The notes under the pieces: model-generated | The model's input: the letters and a program-made list of their open reading frames with translations, nothing else | What the model was told of the DNA's origin: nothing | The model's database searches: none | Assembly (NCBI GenBank): GCA_021738345.1 | Contig: JAIPCE010000004.1 | Span: forward strand, 1-49,998 | DNA from: Rhodoferax sp. | Lineage (GTDB): Bacteria; Pseudomonadota; Gammaproteobacteria; Burkholderiales; Burkholderiaceae_C | Length of the DNA: 49,998 nucleotides | Direction of reading: 5' to 3' | Made by a program: the position numbers and the translations under genes | Part shown: in pieces, positions 1 through 7,609 of the stretch | How the letters are laid out: every line of letters begins with the position of its first letter | Position numbering within the stretch: position 1 is the stretch's first letter

Positions 1-245
1 CATGCCCGAGTGGGCCGCCGCCGGCCGTGGGCAGCCTGCAAAAAGCCCATTGTCTGGGTAGGCGAGACGACGCTGCAGGCTACTGTCTGCTAGGAGGAAC
101 AACGACCCCAGGCGCTTTGCCAGCGGCTCAATCGGGCACGTAGCGCTGTGACCCAAAAGGTGACACCCTTCAAAGCCAATAAAGTGAGTTTTCATGCGGA
201 GTTACCAACAAAAGTAAGCGGTCAACTGGGGAATTTAGGTTCAAG
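1..245. repeat. Long direct repeat, copy A (partner at 10062-10306)
   Basis: Bases 1-245 align without any net gap to 10062-10306 at a constant offset of 10061; shared blocks include AAAAAGCCCATTGTCTGGGT and GTAGCGCTGT. The copy may continue left of the window. Read on the minus strand, both copies keep an open frame of about 65 codons beginning MKTHF (copy A, ATG at 195) or MNTHF (copy B, ATG at 10256) and sharing AYPDNGLF, but many differences between them would change residues, so coding is doubtful. TTGAC-containing motifs in both copies are reminiscent of IS21-type element ends; that origin is only a guess. Confidence 0.8.
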
Positions 246-396
246 CACAACGACGATCCGCACACCATTGGCGAGTCAGTCTCGGTCCTGGCCAAAGCGG
301 CAGCGTTGGACGGCGAGCCTTTCTATCCCACCGGCGCAAGGCGGCGCGGGTAAATCCACGCCCAGCACTTTGTTTGCACCACCTGCCGTAACGAAG

Positions 397-546
397 ATGA
401 AACAGGGCGACCCTGTACGGGCGGTGTACTTGCATGCCTGCCAGCGCTACGTAGAGCGTGAGTTCATGACCAACACAACTTTGCGGGAGCGCGTTGGCAT
501 TGAACCTAAGAATAGCGCCACCGGTGTACAGGTCAAACGCCGGATT
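397..546 (+). pseudogene. Remnant of an AlbA_2-type ATP-binding regulator, C-terminal part
   Basis: The frame from 397 contains YLHACQRYVERE followed by MTNTTLRERVGIEPKNSA, which resembles the C-terminal winged-helix region of AlbA_2 (Schlafen-like) ATP-binding transcriptional regulators as I remember that family. Similarity fades after about 546, where the expected helix becomes VQVKRRIIVV, and nothing recognisable of the N-terminal ATPase lies upstream. The fragment sits just right of repeat copy A. Bases 246-396 show nothing else I can name. I read it as a decayed gene end left by rearrangement; a short functional gene is unlikely. Confidence 0.35.
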
Positions 547-700
547 ATTGTGGTCCAGGTGCGCTGTATTGACGGTAAACTTTCCGGCCTTGCAGACCGC
601 GGGTACGTGCGCGGCAATGGCTTGATGCCATTGCGGTGGGTGGTACCCGAGTTTCACGGGTGGAATCCAAAAATTTGAACAATCGAGGAGACAAATAAAA

Positions 701-1090
701 ATGCAGAGTGAAGAAGGCGAAACGTCGCGCCTGGCCAAGGCCTTTGGCCCGGGGGAGACGATATTTCATCAGGGGCAGCCAGGAGACGCCATGTATGTGG
801 TGCAGGAAGGGCAAGTGGACATTGTGGCAAGCGCCGAACAGGGATCGACCCATCTGAGCAGTCTGAATCGGGGGAAGATTTTCGGCGAAATGGCGCTGGT
901 GGATCGCAGTCCGCGCACCGCCAACGCGGTCGCCGGCCCAAGTGGAGCGACCGTGTTGGTGATCGACAGGCCGCAATTTGTGTATCTGGTGAGCCAGCAA
1001 CCCGCTTTTGCCCTGGTGGTTTTGGAGGCTGTCGTCGGCCGCATGCGCTCACTGGGCAGCAAGGCCCTGAACAACGGGGTGCCCGCATGA
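701..1090 (+). CDS. Cyclic nucleotide-binding domain protein
   Basis: A 129-residue protein consisting almost entirely of one cyclic nucleotide-binding (CAP/Crp-type) domain. The beta-roll starts with PGETIFHQGQPGDAMYVV, and the phosphate-binding cassette is clear at roughly residues 65-80 as GKIFGEMALVDRSPRTA, with the Glu and Arg that normally contact the ribose and phosphate of cAMP or cGMP. There is no DNA-binding helix-turn-helix, so it should act as a sensor or protein-binding module rather than a transcription factor. A GAGGAG ribosome site lies 10 bases before the ATG. Its stop overlaps the next start (ATGA), so it is translationally coupled to the hydrolase-PilZ gene and probably works with it. 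The nucleotide bound cannot be told from sequence. Confidence 0.85.
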   Translation: MQSEEGETSRLAKAFGPGETIFHQGQPGDAMYVVQEGQVDIVASAEQGSTHLSSLNRGKIFGEMALVDRSPRTANAVAGPSGATVLVIDRPQFVYLVSQQPAFALVVLEAVVGRMRSLGSKALNNGVPA

Positions 1091-2166
1091 CCGGCAGCAA
1101 GCCCACACGCTCGATTCGAGAGGTCGAACCCGGCATCTACATGATTCCGGGTAGCCGGGCGGGCGGGTGCAATACCTATCTGATGCGCGGTAGCCGAAGA
1201 AACGCCCTGATTGACACCGGTCTGCCGGTAGACCACGACTACCTGTGCCAGTGCCTCGCGGACATCGGTCTGGGAATGCAGGATATTCACTACGCGCTAG
1301 TGACACACGAGCACCTGGACCATGCGGGAGGCCTTTCGCGGCTGCCCGAACACATTGTGGTGGCAGCGCACGTGCGAACCGCGAACAAGTTTGTGCTCGA
1401 CGACAAGTTCTCCATGATGAGCGCCGTGTTCAAAAGCACGGTAACCAAATTTCATGTCGATTTTCACTTGGAAGACGGCGCCTTGATCGACCTCGGCGAT
1501 CTGCAGGTGCGCACCATCTACACGCCCGGGCACTGCTCGGGCGCGGTGTGCTTCTTTGAGCCACGCAGAGGTGCATTGTTTACCGCGGACACGGTCTTTG
1601 CGGGTGGTATTTTGGGTGGCATTTTTGCGTCGGGCAACACCAGCGATTACATCAATAGCCTGGAACGTCTCAAGGAGCTGCGGCTGGTGCGCCTTTATCC
1701 GGGCCATGGCCGACCCTCTTCCGCCCCGTACACCGATCTGGATCGTGCAATCGCCGGCTCGCGCGCACTCATGCGCGACACCCAGATACTGTTTGAAGCG
1801 ATCGACCATGGTTCGGCGTTCACCAGCATCACCAAGGCTGCCATTGATTACTCTTGGCGCGCCGCCGAGCGCCGCAAAACCGCGCGCGTGAAAGGCGGAC
1901 TGACGGCCGTGGTACAGGTGGAAGATGCACAGCATCCGGCATTCACGCTGGACCTCTCCACTTCGGGCCTGTTGCTGGACGGCGAGATTCCAGCCGGCAT
2001 TGCGGGCAAGTTGCAGGTCACCCTCGAAGGGCTGGGCGTTTTTGATTGCTTGGTCGTCGCACAGCATGCGGGCCACACGCGCATGAAAATCGTCAGTGCG
2101 ATCGGTGAGGATTCAGAGCTTGCGACCTGGGTAAGTCGCCGAGCGGCGGGTAAAGCGATGGTTTGA
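1087..2166 (+). CDS. Metallo-beta-lactamase-fold hydrolase fused to a PilZ-like domain
   Basis: A 359-residue protein. Residues 1 to about 215 are a metallo-beta-lactamase fold: the metal-binding motif THEHLDHAGG, the later ligand histidine in TPGHCSGAV, the bridging aspartate in FTADTVF and the last histidine in YPGHGRPS are all present. After a helical linker, the C-terminal 95 residues look like a PilZ domain: an RKTAR (RxxxR) element followed by DLSTSG (D/NxSxxG), the two halves of the c-di-GMP-binding signature. This suggests a hydrolase gated by c-di-GMP, coupled to a cyclic-nucleotide sensor by a 4-base overlap. The substrate is unknown; related folds include glyoxalase II-like thioesterases and nucleases. 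The hydrolase part is secure and the PilZ call is good but motif-based. Confidence 0.85.
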   Translation: MTGSKPTRSIREVEPGIYMIPGSRAGGCNTYLMRGSRRNALIDTGLPVDHDYLCQCLADIGLGMQDIHYALVTHEHLDHAGGLSRLPEHIVVAAHVRTANKFVLDDKFSMMSAVFKSTVTKFHVDFHLEDGALIDLGDLQVRTIYTPGHCSGAVCFFEPRRGALFTADTVFAGGILGGIFASGNTSDYINSLERLKELRLVRLYPGHGRPSSAPYTDLDRAIAGSRALMRDTQILFEAIDHGSAFTSITKAAIDYSWRAAERRKTARVKGGLTAVVQVEDAQHPAFTLDLSTSGLLLDGEIPAGIAGKLQVTLEGLGVFDCLVVAQHAGHTRMKIVSAIGEDSELATWVSRRAAGKAMV

Positions 2167-2174
2167 AGCCGGCT

Positions 2175-3653
2175 TCAGCCAAAAAGATCGATCAAGGACT
2201 GGCGCAGTCTTTTTGCGGCAAACTGGTTTTCCTGCATCCACTGGCGGCAGTGGTTGCGGCGCTTTTCAACCCATTTTTCGAACGAACGTCGGGGTGCGAT
2301 GCCCATCCTTCCCGACTGCAGTTCGACCGGTTTTTCCGGGTTTCCGCCCCAATGGACCTCTTGCAGAAGTTCGACGCGAAACAGCCAGACCTGCAGACAT
2401 TGGTCGTCGCGAGTGCGTATTTTGATCGCCAAGGCCCCTGCCACTGGCATTTCCTCCAGCGTCGGATAGGTCTTGTACAAACTGTCGACAAACGCAAAAT
2501 TGACAGTGCTCAGCTCCAATGCGGCTGACAGGTACTCGAGGGCCGAAAGACTGGGCGAGTCACCGGTGCGTGCCCAGACATTTCCTTGCCGGATCGCAAG
2601 GCCACTGGCGTCGAACAGGTCAAACAAGATCGGTGCAATATCGGGCATGGCTGACACGAGATCAGTGTGACGCACAATGCTTGCGCACACCATGTCAAGC
2701 GTGTGATTGAGCCTGTCGATCAGGCGCATGCGCGACTCAGCCATCCAGGTCGAGATCAGCAACGCGTAATGCCGCGTGATGTGACTGGCCGCCCGCATGA
2801 TTTTCAGGGGAACCACGCGCGGTTCGGCGTGGTGGCAAGCCACCAAACCCCACAAATCTGTGCCAACCAGGATTGGCAAGGACAGCGACGCGCGGACCCC
2901 CATATTTGCCAAATAGCTTTGGTGTACTGGCGACACACTGCGCAGATCAGACCAGGTCAAATCAGGGGGTTCTGCATGGTGACCAAGCAGCGGTACGGTC
3001 GGTGCCTGGCTGTCGGGAATGAGTCGCCATGGATTTTTTTTGTACAAATTGCGGGCAATCTGTGGAATGTCAGCGGCTGGGAAGCGCAGACCCAGGTAGC
3101 TGCCATACACGTTGGAATTGCGCGCCTCGGCCAACACCTCGCCATCGCCATCCTCGCGAAATGCATAAATCATGACCCGATTGAAGCCAGTAACATCCTT
3201 GAGCAATCCGGCGATGTGCTGATGCAAGGCCTGGGCAGACTGCGCGTTGGAGGGGGTGCGCATCGGAACCGAATGGGCAGGTACGCGGACATGGTTCTGT
3301 TGGTGCGCGCAAAGCTCCAGCACGATACCCTGGCTGCTGCGCGAGGCGACGATGTCGACACTGGTATGTCCCGCAACATCCACATTGAACCACTCGGCGC
3401 GGCTACCGAAGTGGTTTCCAAGTGTGCTCAGAGCAGGTTGCAGTGCGGCGCCGAGTTTCTCTGGCAAAACATGCTCGCAAAGGGATGCCGGGTCGCACGG
3501 ATAGTATTGCGCCAGATTGGCACTTGCATGGGTCACCAGGCCCGCTTCATTGAGATGCAAAAGCCCACCATGCGCCTGAATTGCATTGGAATAAGGCAGC
3601 GGCTCGGCCTCGCATTGGCTCGTCCAATCGGTGTGGTTCGAAATTACGTTCAT
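2175..3653 (-). CDS. Bacteriophytochrome photosensory module (PAS-GAF-PHY) without output domain
   Basis: This 492-residue protein has the complete phytochrome sensory core. Near the N-terminus, CEAEPLPYSNAIQAHG carries the bilin-attaching cysteine of bacteriophytochromes. The GAF domain has FPAADIPQIARNLYKKN (the DIP motif) and SPVHQSYLANMGVRASLS with the chromophore-contacting histidine. The PHY domain ends with the tongue motifs WGGNPEKP and PRRSF. The protein stops about 40 residues after PRRSF, where a histidine kinase or GGDEF domain would normally follow, so it is a red/far-red receptor with no built-in output. Its start overlaps the stop of the upstream membrane protein (ATGA), implying co-translation and perhaps a physical partnership. 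No heme oxygenase for biliverdin is in the window. Confidence 0.92.
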   Translation of the reverse strand: MNVISNHTDWTSQCEAEPLPYSNAIQAHGGLLHLNEAGLVTHASANLAQYYPCDPASLCEHVLPEKLGAALQPALSTLGNHFGSRAEWFNVDVAGHTSVDIVASRSSQGIVLELCAHQQNHVRVPAHSVPMRTPSNAQSAQALHQHIAGLLKDVTGFNRVMIYAFREDGDGEVLAEARNSNVYGSYLGLRFPAADIPQIARNLYKKNPWRLIPDSQAPTVPLLGHHAEPPDLTWSDLRSVSPVHQSYLANMGVRASLSLPILVGTDLWGLVACHHAEPRVVPLKIMRAASHITRHYALLISTWMAESRMRLIDRLNHTLDMVCASIVRHTDLVSAMPDIAPILFDLFDASGLAIRQGNVWARTGDSPSLSALEYLSAALELSTVNFAFVDSLYKTYPTLEEMPVAGALAIKIRTRDDQCLQVWLFRVELLQEVHWGGNPEKPVELQSGRMGIAPRRSFEKWVEKRRNHCRQWMQENQFAAKRLRQSLIDLFG

Positions 3654-4360
3654 CGCAAGGTGTCTGTAAGGCTTGAAGTTGTCGCCGCGCGGTGCTGGGG
3701 CAGTCCCGGCAGAGGGTCGTGTGCCAGCGTCGGCAAGCGGACTACGTTGAAGAACGTAATGGGGTGTTGCAACTGCTTGGCCTGGCTCGACAGATATTCA
3801 CTGGCGGCACCCAGCAACGCATCGGCAGCGCCGTGCACTTCGTCTAGCACCCGGGTCAGGTTGTCGGACGTGCAGTAGCCGGTCACCACATCCACTATCG
3901 TCATAGTTACTGCAATGTGCGATTGCGCCAGGGTGCTCATGCCGTGGGCAAGTTCGCCATACACTCCGGGCCAATCCTGGTACGCAATTGCGTAGTCGAT
4001 CATGCCGGCATCGTGCTTGCGCGTCATCTCGGTTTGCGCTGCCTGGAAATTATCCAGCACGCTGTGCACCGTGGTCATGTCGTTGAGTGCCTGCGCAGCC
4101 GGCAGTTTTTGCTGAACCCCCGAAAGTGTCGCGGGCGCGGTTCCCGAGGCCGCCATGGCAGTGGCTTCACGACGCAACTGCTGGGCATGATTGAGGATCG
4201 GAAAGATTTCCCGGTTATAGGCAATGCCATCCTTTTCCTTTGCCGAGAACGTAATGCTGGAGTTGGTGTTGGTATAAAAAACCCAGGTTGTCCAGCCCAG
4301 TGGGACCAAAAACACCAGGCATATCAGCAGTGCCTTGTCAGCGAACTGAAGCCTGCCCAT
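3650..4360 (-). CDS. Membrane sensor protein resembling a truncated chemoreceptor N-terminus
   Basis: From the ATG at 4360 (AGGGAG about 8 bases upstream) this is 236 residues; an ATG at 4441 would add 27 polar residues ahead of the membrane segment. It begins with one transmembrane helix, LLICLVFLVPLGWTTWVFY, followed by a helical region containing FSAKEKDGIAYNREIFPIL, which resembles the ligand-binding N-terminus of some methyl-accepting chemotaxis proteins. No second membrane helix, HAMP or signalling domain follows, so it is either a cut-down receptor or a dedicated membrane partner. It overlaps the phytochrome gene by 4 bases, which argues for joint function. Assignment to the chemoreceptor family is tentative. 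Confidence 0.6.
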   Translation of the reverse strand: MGRLQFADKALLICLVFLVPLGWTTWVFYTNTNSSITFSAKEKDGIAYNREIFPILNHAQQLRREATAMAASGTAPATLSGVQQKLPAAQALNDMTTVHSVLDNFQAAQTEMTRKHDAGMIDYAIAYQDWPGVYGELAHGMSTLAQSHIAVTMTIVDVVTGYCTSDNLTRVLDEVHGAADALLGAASEYLSSQAKQLQHPITFFNVVRLPTLAHDPLPGLPQHRAATTSSLTDTLR

Positions 4361-4756
4361 AAGGCGGACTCCCTGCGCACACAACGCACCTGAGATAGAA
4401 ATTTGGGTTGACGGCGAGGGGAGGTCGGTAGTGCGTGGCATGCTTGGAGCTCTCGATCACTGGATGGTAAGGGACTCGGGGTTTGTCCATCAACAGATGG
4501 GATATTTGCCGAAACAGCCAATGGTCCGTCTCTGACACTTGGAAAATGCTGAGGGTGGGGCCAGGCAAACAGCATGGTGCGATCGCACACTCCAAAGACC
4601 ATTCAACTAACTTTCTGCGGCGACTTCCAAGCCATATCTTGCGGTAAGCCAGCGCACATGGTGCACCGTGCCAGTTTAGCTTACTCACAAGGTAGGCATG
4701 CGCCACTAATCGCGTCAGAAAGACCGCGGAAACCGGCACTGACCGGACATTGCATC
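4361..4756. other. Intergenic region upstream of the phasin gene
   Basis: Between the divergent membrane-sensor and phasin genes I see no convincing coding frame. The right end carries the candidate phasin promoter and operator described separately. If the longer start at 4441 is used for the sensor gene, the left 80 bases are coding. Confidence 0.5.
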
Positions 4757-4775
4757 GATAATTGCTGCACTGCAA
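4757..4775 (+). promoter_or_regulatory. Possible phasin -10 box and PhaR-type operator
   Basis: GATAAT at 4757-4762 fits a -10 box, and TTGCTGCACTGCAA at 4762-4775 is an interrupted palindrome (TTGC/GCAA) of the TGC-rich kind associated with the polyhydroxyalkanoate repressor PhaR upstream of phasin genes. A good -35 box is not obvious. The position at the start of the transcript suits a repressor. This is inference from a short motif. Confidence 0.3.
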
Positions 4776-4796
4776 CATTTAACGAAAGGTTTCCAT

Positions 4797-5279
4797 ATGT
4801 TCAAAAATACCCCCTTCGAAGCAATCGCCAAAACGATCTCTGAGTCGGCTCCGAAAATAACGCCTGCCGCCGTGCAGGACGCAATCAAGCCAGCGCAAGA
4901 CAATCTGAAAGCCTGGGCCGACCTTGCGCAAAACCAGGCCAAGGAGGCTCAGGCAGCCTTGCTGGAAACGGTCGAGTCCATCAAGGGTGCCAAGGACCCC
5001 CAAGCGGCGTTCGAAGTATTCAAGGCATCTGCCGAAGCCGGCATGGCCATGTTTGCCAAGAACTTGAAAGAGGCTACCTCGCTGAGCGTCGGCCAGTTCC
5101 ACGGCACTGTGGACGCCATCGAGAAGGCGCATCCTGCTCCTGAAGCCTTTGCGGCAGTGGCGCAGAATCTCAAGTCTGCTGCCTCGACCGCTGAAAGCAC
5201 CTTGGACTCGGCGCTGGAAAAAGGTGCCTCGCTGGCAGCATCAATGGCACCGCAGAAGACCGCAAAAAAATCCCGCTGA
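4797..5279 (+). CDS. Phasin family protein (PHA granule-associated)
   Basis: A 160-residue, almost wholly helical protein rich in Ala, Lys and Glu, with the phasin pattern of amphipathic repeats (FEVFKASAEAGMAMFAKNLK in the middle) and a basic Ala/Lys tail (QKTAKKSR). Phasins coat polyhydroxyalkanoate granules in the cytoplasm and limit their size. The length is usual for the betaproteobacterial family. An AACGAAAGG ribosome site precedes the ATG, and a strong terminator follows 65 bases after the stop, so it is a single-gene transcript. No synthase or other PHA gene is nearby. I did not assign a PhaP paralogue number. Confidence 0.85.
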   Translation: MFKNTPFEAIAKTISESAPKITPAAVQDAIKPAQDNLKAWADLAQNQAKEAQAALLETVESIKGAKDPQAAFEVFKASAEAGMAMFAKNLKEATSLSVGQFHGTVDAIEKAHPAPEAFAAVAQNLKSAASTAESTLDSALEKGASLAASMAPQKTAKKSR

Positions 5280-5344
5280 ACCGCACTGTGGGCGCGGGCT
5301 CACGTGGGTCCCGTGGGACTCTTCACCGCCAGGTGGCAAACGAC

Positions 5345-5372
5345 AAAAACCCAGCCATTGCGCTGGGTTTTT
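5345..5372 (+). terminator. Rho-independent terminator of the phasin gene
   Basis: A perfect 11-bp stem (AAAAACCCAGC at 5345-5355 pairing with GCTGGGTTTTT at 5362-5372) around a 6-base loop, ending in five T. The A-rich left arm means it could also work on the opposite strand, but no minus-strand gene ends here. Confidence 0.88.
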
Positions 5373-5412
5373 CGCTTGACTCAATAGAATCACTGCACAT
5401 CTAAGGATTGCC

Positions 5413-6450
5413 ATGAAATATCGTCTATTGGGCCGCACCGGCATGTACGTCTCCGAGCTTTGCCTGGGAACCATGACCTTCGGAGATCAGGGTTTCTGGC
5501 GCGTGATGGGGGCACTGGGTCAGTCGGCAGTCACCTCGCTTGTCAAGCAGTCGTTCGACGCCGGAGTGAATTTCATCGATACCGCGAACGTCTATTCGGT
5601 GGGCGAGTCCGAGACCCTCACCGGCAACGCCATCAAGAGCCTGGGTTTGCCGCGCGATGAACTGGTGGTGGCCACCAAGGCCTTTGGCCCGATGAGCGAG
5701 ACCAAGGTCAATAGCCACGGCCAGTCGCGCTACCACCTGATGAACGAGTTGGACGCGAGTTTGAAGCGACTTCAACTCGACCACATTGACCTGTACCAAT
5801 TGCACGGCTTTGACGCTGCCATGCCGCTCGAAGATGTGCTGTGTACCCTCAACGACATGGTGCGGTCGGGCAAGGTCCGCTACATTGGGCTGTGCAATAT
5901 GGCGGCCTGGCAAATCATGAAGGGCCTCGCTATTTCAGAAAAAAACCACTGGTCCCGATTTGAGAGCGTGCAAGCGTATTACACGGTCGCCGGGCGTGAC
6001 CTGGAGCGCGAAGTGATTCCGATGTTGCAGGACCAGAACTTGGGTCTCATGGTCTGGAGTCCCTTGGCGGGCGGCTTGTTAAGCGGCAAGTTCTCCGCCG
6101 ACGGGACGGGACCGCAGGGGACACGCCGCGCAAGCTTTGACTTCCCGGTGGTCAACAAACCCCGCGCTTTTGCGGTGGTGGATGCGATGCGACCCATCGC
6201 CCAACGGCATGATATTTCGGTGGCACAGGTGGCGTTGGCGTGGTTGCTGAGCCGACCCGCAGTCAGCAGCGTGATTATTGGTGCCAAGACCCCGGAGCAA
6301 CTGGCGGACAACCTGGGGGCGACCAAAGCAGCGTTGAGCGCAGAGGATTTGCACGTCTTGGACGAGGTCAGCAAGTTGCCACCCGAGTACCCGGGTTGGA
6401 TGCTCGAGCGCCAGAGTCGGTACCGCGCCAATTCGCCGGTGAAGTCGTAA
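5413..6450 (+). CDS. Aldo/keto reductase
   Basis: A 345-residue NAD(P)H-dependent oxidoreductase of the aldo/keto reductase superfamily. The catalytic tetrad is visible: Asp in NFIDTANVY, Tyr in the same motif, Lys in VATKAFG and His in YQLHGFD. The cofactor-binding end is seen as SVIIGAKTPEQLADNL. It opens with MKYRLLGRTGMYVSELCLGT, typical of the group that includes E. coli YajO and other broad-range reductases. It should reduce small aldehydes or ketones in the cytoplasm; the natural substrate is unknown. The EcsC-like gene follows 17 bases after its stop, so the two may be cotranscribed. Confidence 0.93.
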   Translation: MKYRLLGRTGMYVSELCLGTMTFGDQGFWRVMGALGQSAVTSLVKQSFDAGVNFIDTANVYSVGESETLTGNAIKSLGLPRDELVVATKAFGPMSETKVNSHGQSRYHLMNELDASLKRLQLDHIDLYQLHGFDAAMPLEDVLCTLNDMVRSGKVRYIGLCNMAAWQIMKGLAISEKNHWSRFESVQAYYTVAGRDLEREVIPMLQDQNLGLMVWSPLAGGLLSGKFSADGTGPQGTRRASFDFPVVNKPRAFAVVDAMRPIAQRHDISVAQVALAWLLSRPAVSSVIIGAKTPEQLADNLGATKAALSAEDLHVLDEVSKLPPEYPGWMLERQSRYRANSPVKS

Positions 6451-6467
6451 ATCTGCAGGGGAAAGGT

Positions 6468-7085
6468 GTGAACCCGGATCCAGCAGAAACCTCGGAATCC
6501 AGCGGCGTGGTGCGTCGGGTCAGCGACGCAATTCTGGACCTGGTTGCAGTGGTGCACGTGTCGACCGAAGCACCGTCTGCCACGCCACAGGCCAGGGCTG
6601 CCGAGCTGATAGAAAAGGCGGCTTTGTCAAGCGCCAAGATTTCTGGCCTTGCCGCCATGGCACCTGGCCCGTTGGGCCTGCTCACGCTATTGCCAGACCT
6701 GGTCGCCATGTGGCGGATTCAAAGCCAGTTGGTCAGCGACATCGCGGCGGTGTATGGCAAGACCGCCCATCTCGGCAAAGAGCACATGCTGTGGTGCCTG
6801 TTCAGACACTCGGCGGCGCAGACGTTTCGCGATGTGGTGTACCGTGCAGGAGAGCGCTATCTCATTCGACCCTTGGGTTTGCGAGCGCTGCAAAAACTCT
6901 CAGCAAACATCGGAGTCAAGCTGTCGCAACGGGCCTTTGGAAAGGCGGTAGCGCGGTTCTTGCCTCTGATAGGAGCTGCCGGGGTGGCGGGCTATGCCTA
7001 TTACGACACGCGTAAAGTCGGTGCCGCGGCCGTTGACATCTTTAGCAAGGAACCGGTCTTCCTGGGCGAGGTCGAAGCCGTCTGA
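6468..7085 (+). CDS. EcsC-like hydrophobic protein (tentative)
   Basis: From the GTG at 6468, with AGGGG six bases upstream, this gives 205 residues; in-frame codons further upstream lie inside the aldo/keto reductase gene and lack a ribosome site. The central part, MAPGPLGLLTLLPDLVAMW, then QLVSDIAAVYG, fits the EcsC family pattern of a glycine/proline-rich hydrophobic helix pair followed by a conserved AxxYG. A second hydrophobic stretch, PLIGAAGVAGYAYYDTRKVG, lies near the C-terminus. The function of such proteins is poorly known; they are probably membrane-associated. Its position 17 bases after the reductase suggests one transcript. Confidence 0.6.
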   Translation: MNPDPAETSESSGVVRRVSDAILDLVAVVHVSTEAPSATPQARAAELIEKAALSSAKISGLAAMAPGPLGLLTLLPDLVAMWRIQSQLVSDIAAVYGKTAHLGKEHMLWCLFRHSAAQTFRDVVYRAGERYLIRPLGLRALQKLSANIGVKLSQRAFGKAVARFLPLIGAAGVAGYAYYDTRKVGAAAVDIFSKEPVFLGEVEAV

Positions 7086-7159
7086 ATTGCGCACCCAAGC
7101 ACTGCAGTGGCCGAGCTCCGCAGTACTCTGCGTCTGGTCAGAGCTTGCAAGGACATGCG

Positions 7160-7591
7160 CTAATCGTCCCGGAACTTGCTCTGCTGTAGGTACCGGGCAA
7201 ATTCCATGTCGGTGTGCAGGATGTGGTTGATGAGCCAGTCATTCAAGAAGCCCAACAGTTCCTCGCGGCTGATCAGCTTGCCTAGCAGCAGGTTCTGCCG
7301 CACCTGCGCCACGGTCTCGGAAAAACGCCGGTGCTCGCGGACATGACGCTCCTGCTGCGCCGGCTGGTAATGGCTATCAAGCATCAGTTCCTCTTCGATG
7401 TCGAAGTGGTAGAGCGCGTAGCTCATGAGGTCGCGCACCATTTCCTCCAGCACATCTCTGCCAATGCTGTGGGTCATTCGGACATTGGCGTCGTTGAGCA
7501 TGTTGACCAGAATCTGGTGCTGCTCGTCGATTAGCGGGATGCCGGTCATCAGGCGGTCATTCCAGGCAATAGTTTCCGTACCGGTCTTCAT
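7160..7591 (-). CDS. Bacteriohemerythrin
   Basis: A 143-residue single-domain hemerythrin, a four-helix bundle that binds O2 at a di-iron site. The iron ligands are in place: IDEQHQ near residue 25, HFDIEEE near 62, REHRRF near 86, and HILHTDMEF near 122-126. Length and opening (ETIAWNDRLMTGIPLIDEQH) are standard. It is the second gene after the GGDEF-EAL gene, 18 bases downstream on the same strand, so it probably supplies or senses oxygen for that signalling protein. It has no signal peptide and should be cytoplasmic. Confidence 0.93.
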   Translation of the reverse strand: MKTGTETIAWNDRLMTGIPLIDEQHQILVNMLNDANVRMTHSIGRDVLEEMVRDLMSYALYHFDIEEELMLDSHYQPAQQERHVREHRRFSETVAQVRQNLLLGKLISREELLGFLNDWLINHILHTDMEFARYLQQSKFRDD

Positions 7592-7609
7592 CGTGCATCA
7601 CTCACAGTT

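Noticed and set aside
2667..3878. A 403-codon plus-strand open frame
   Set aside because: It is antisense to the phytochrome, whose motifs are unambiguous.
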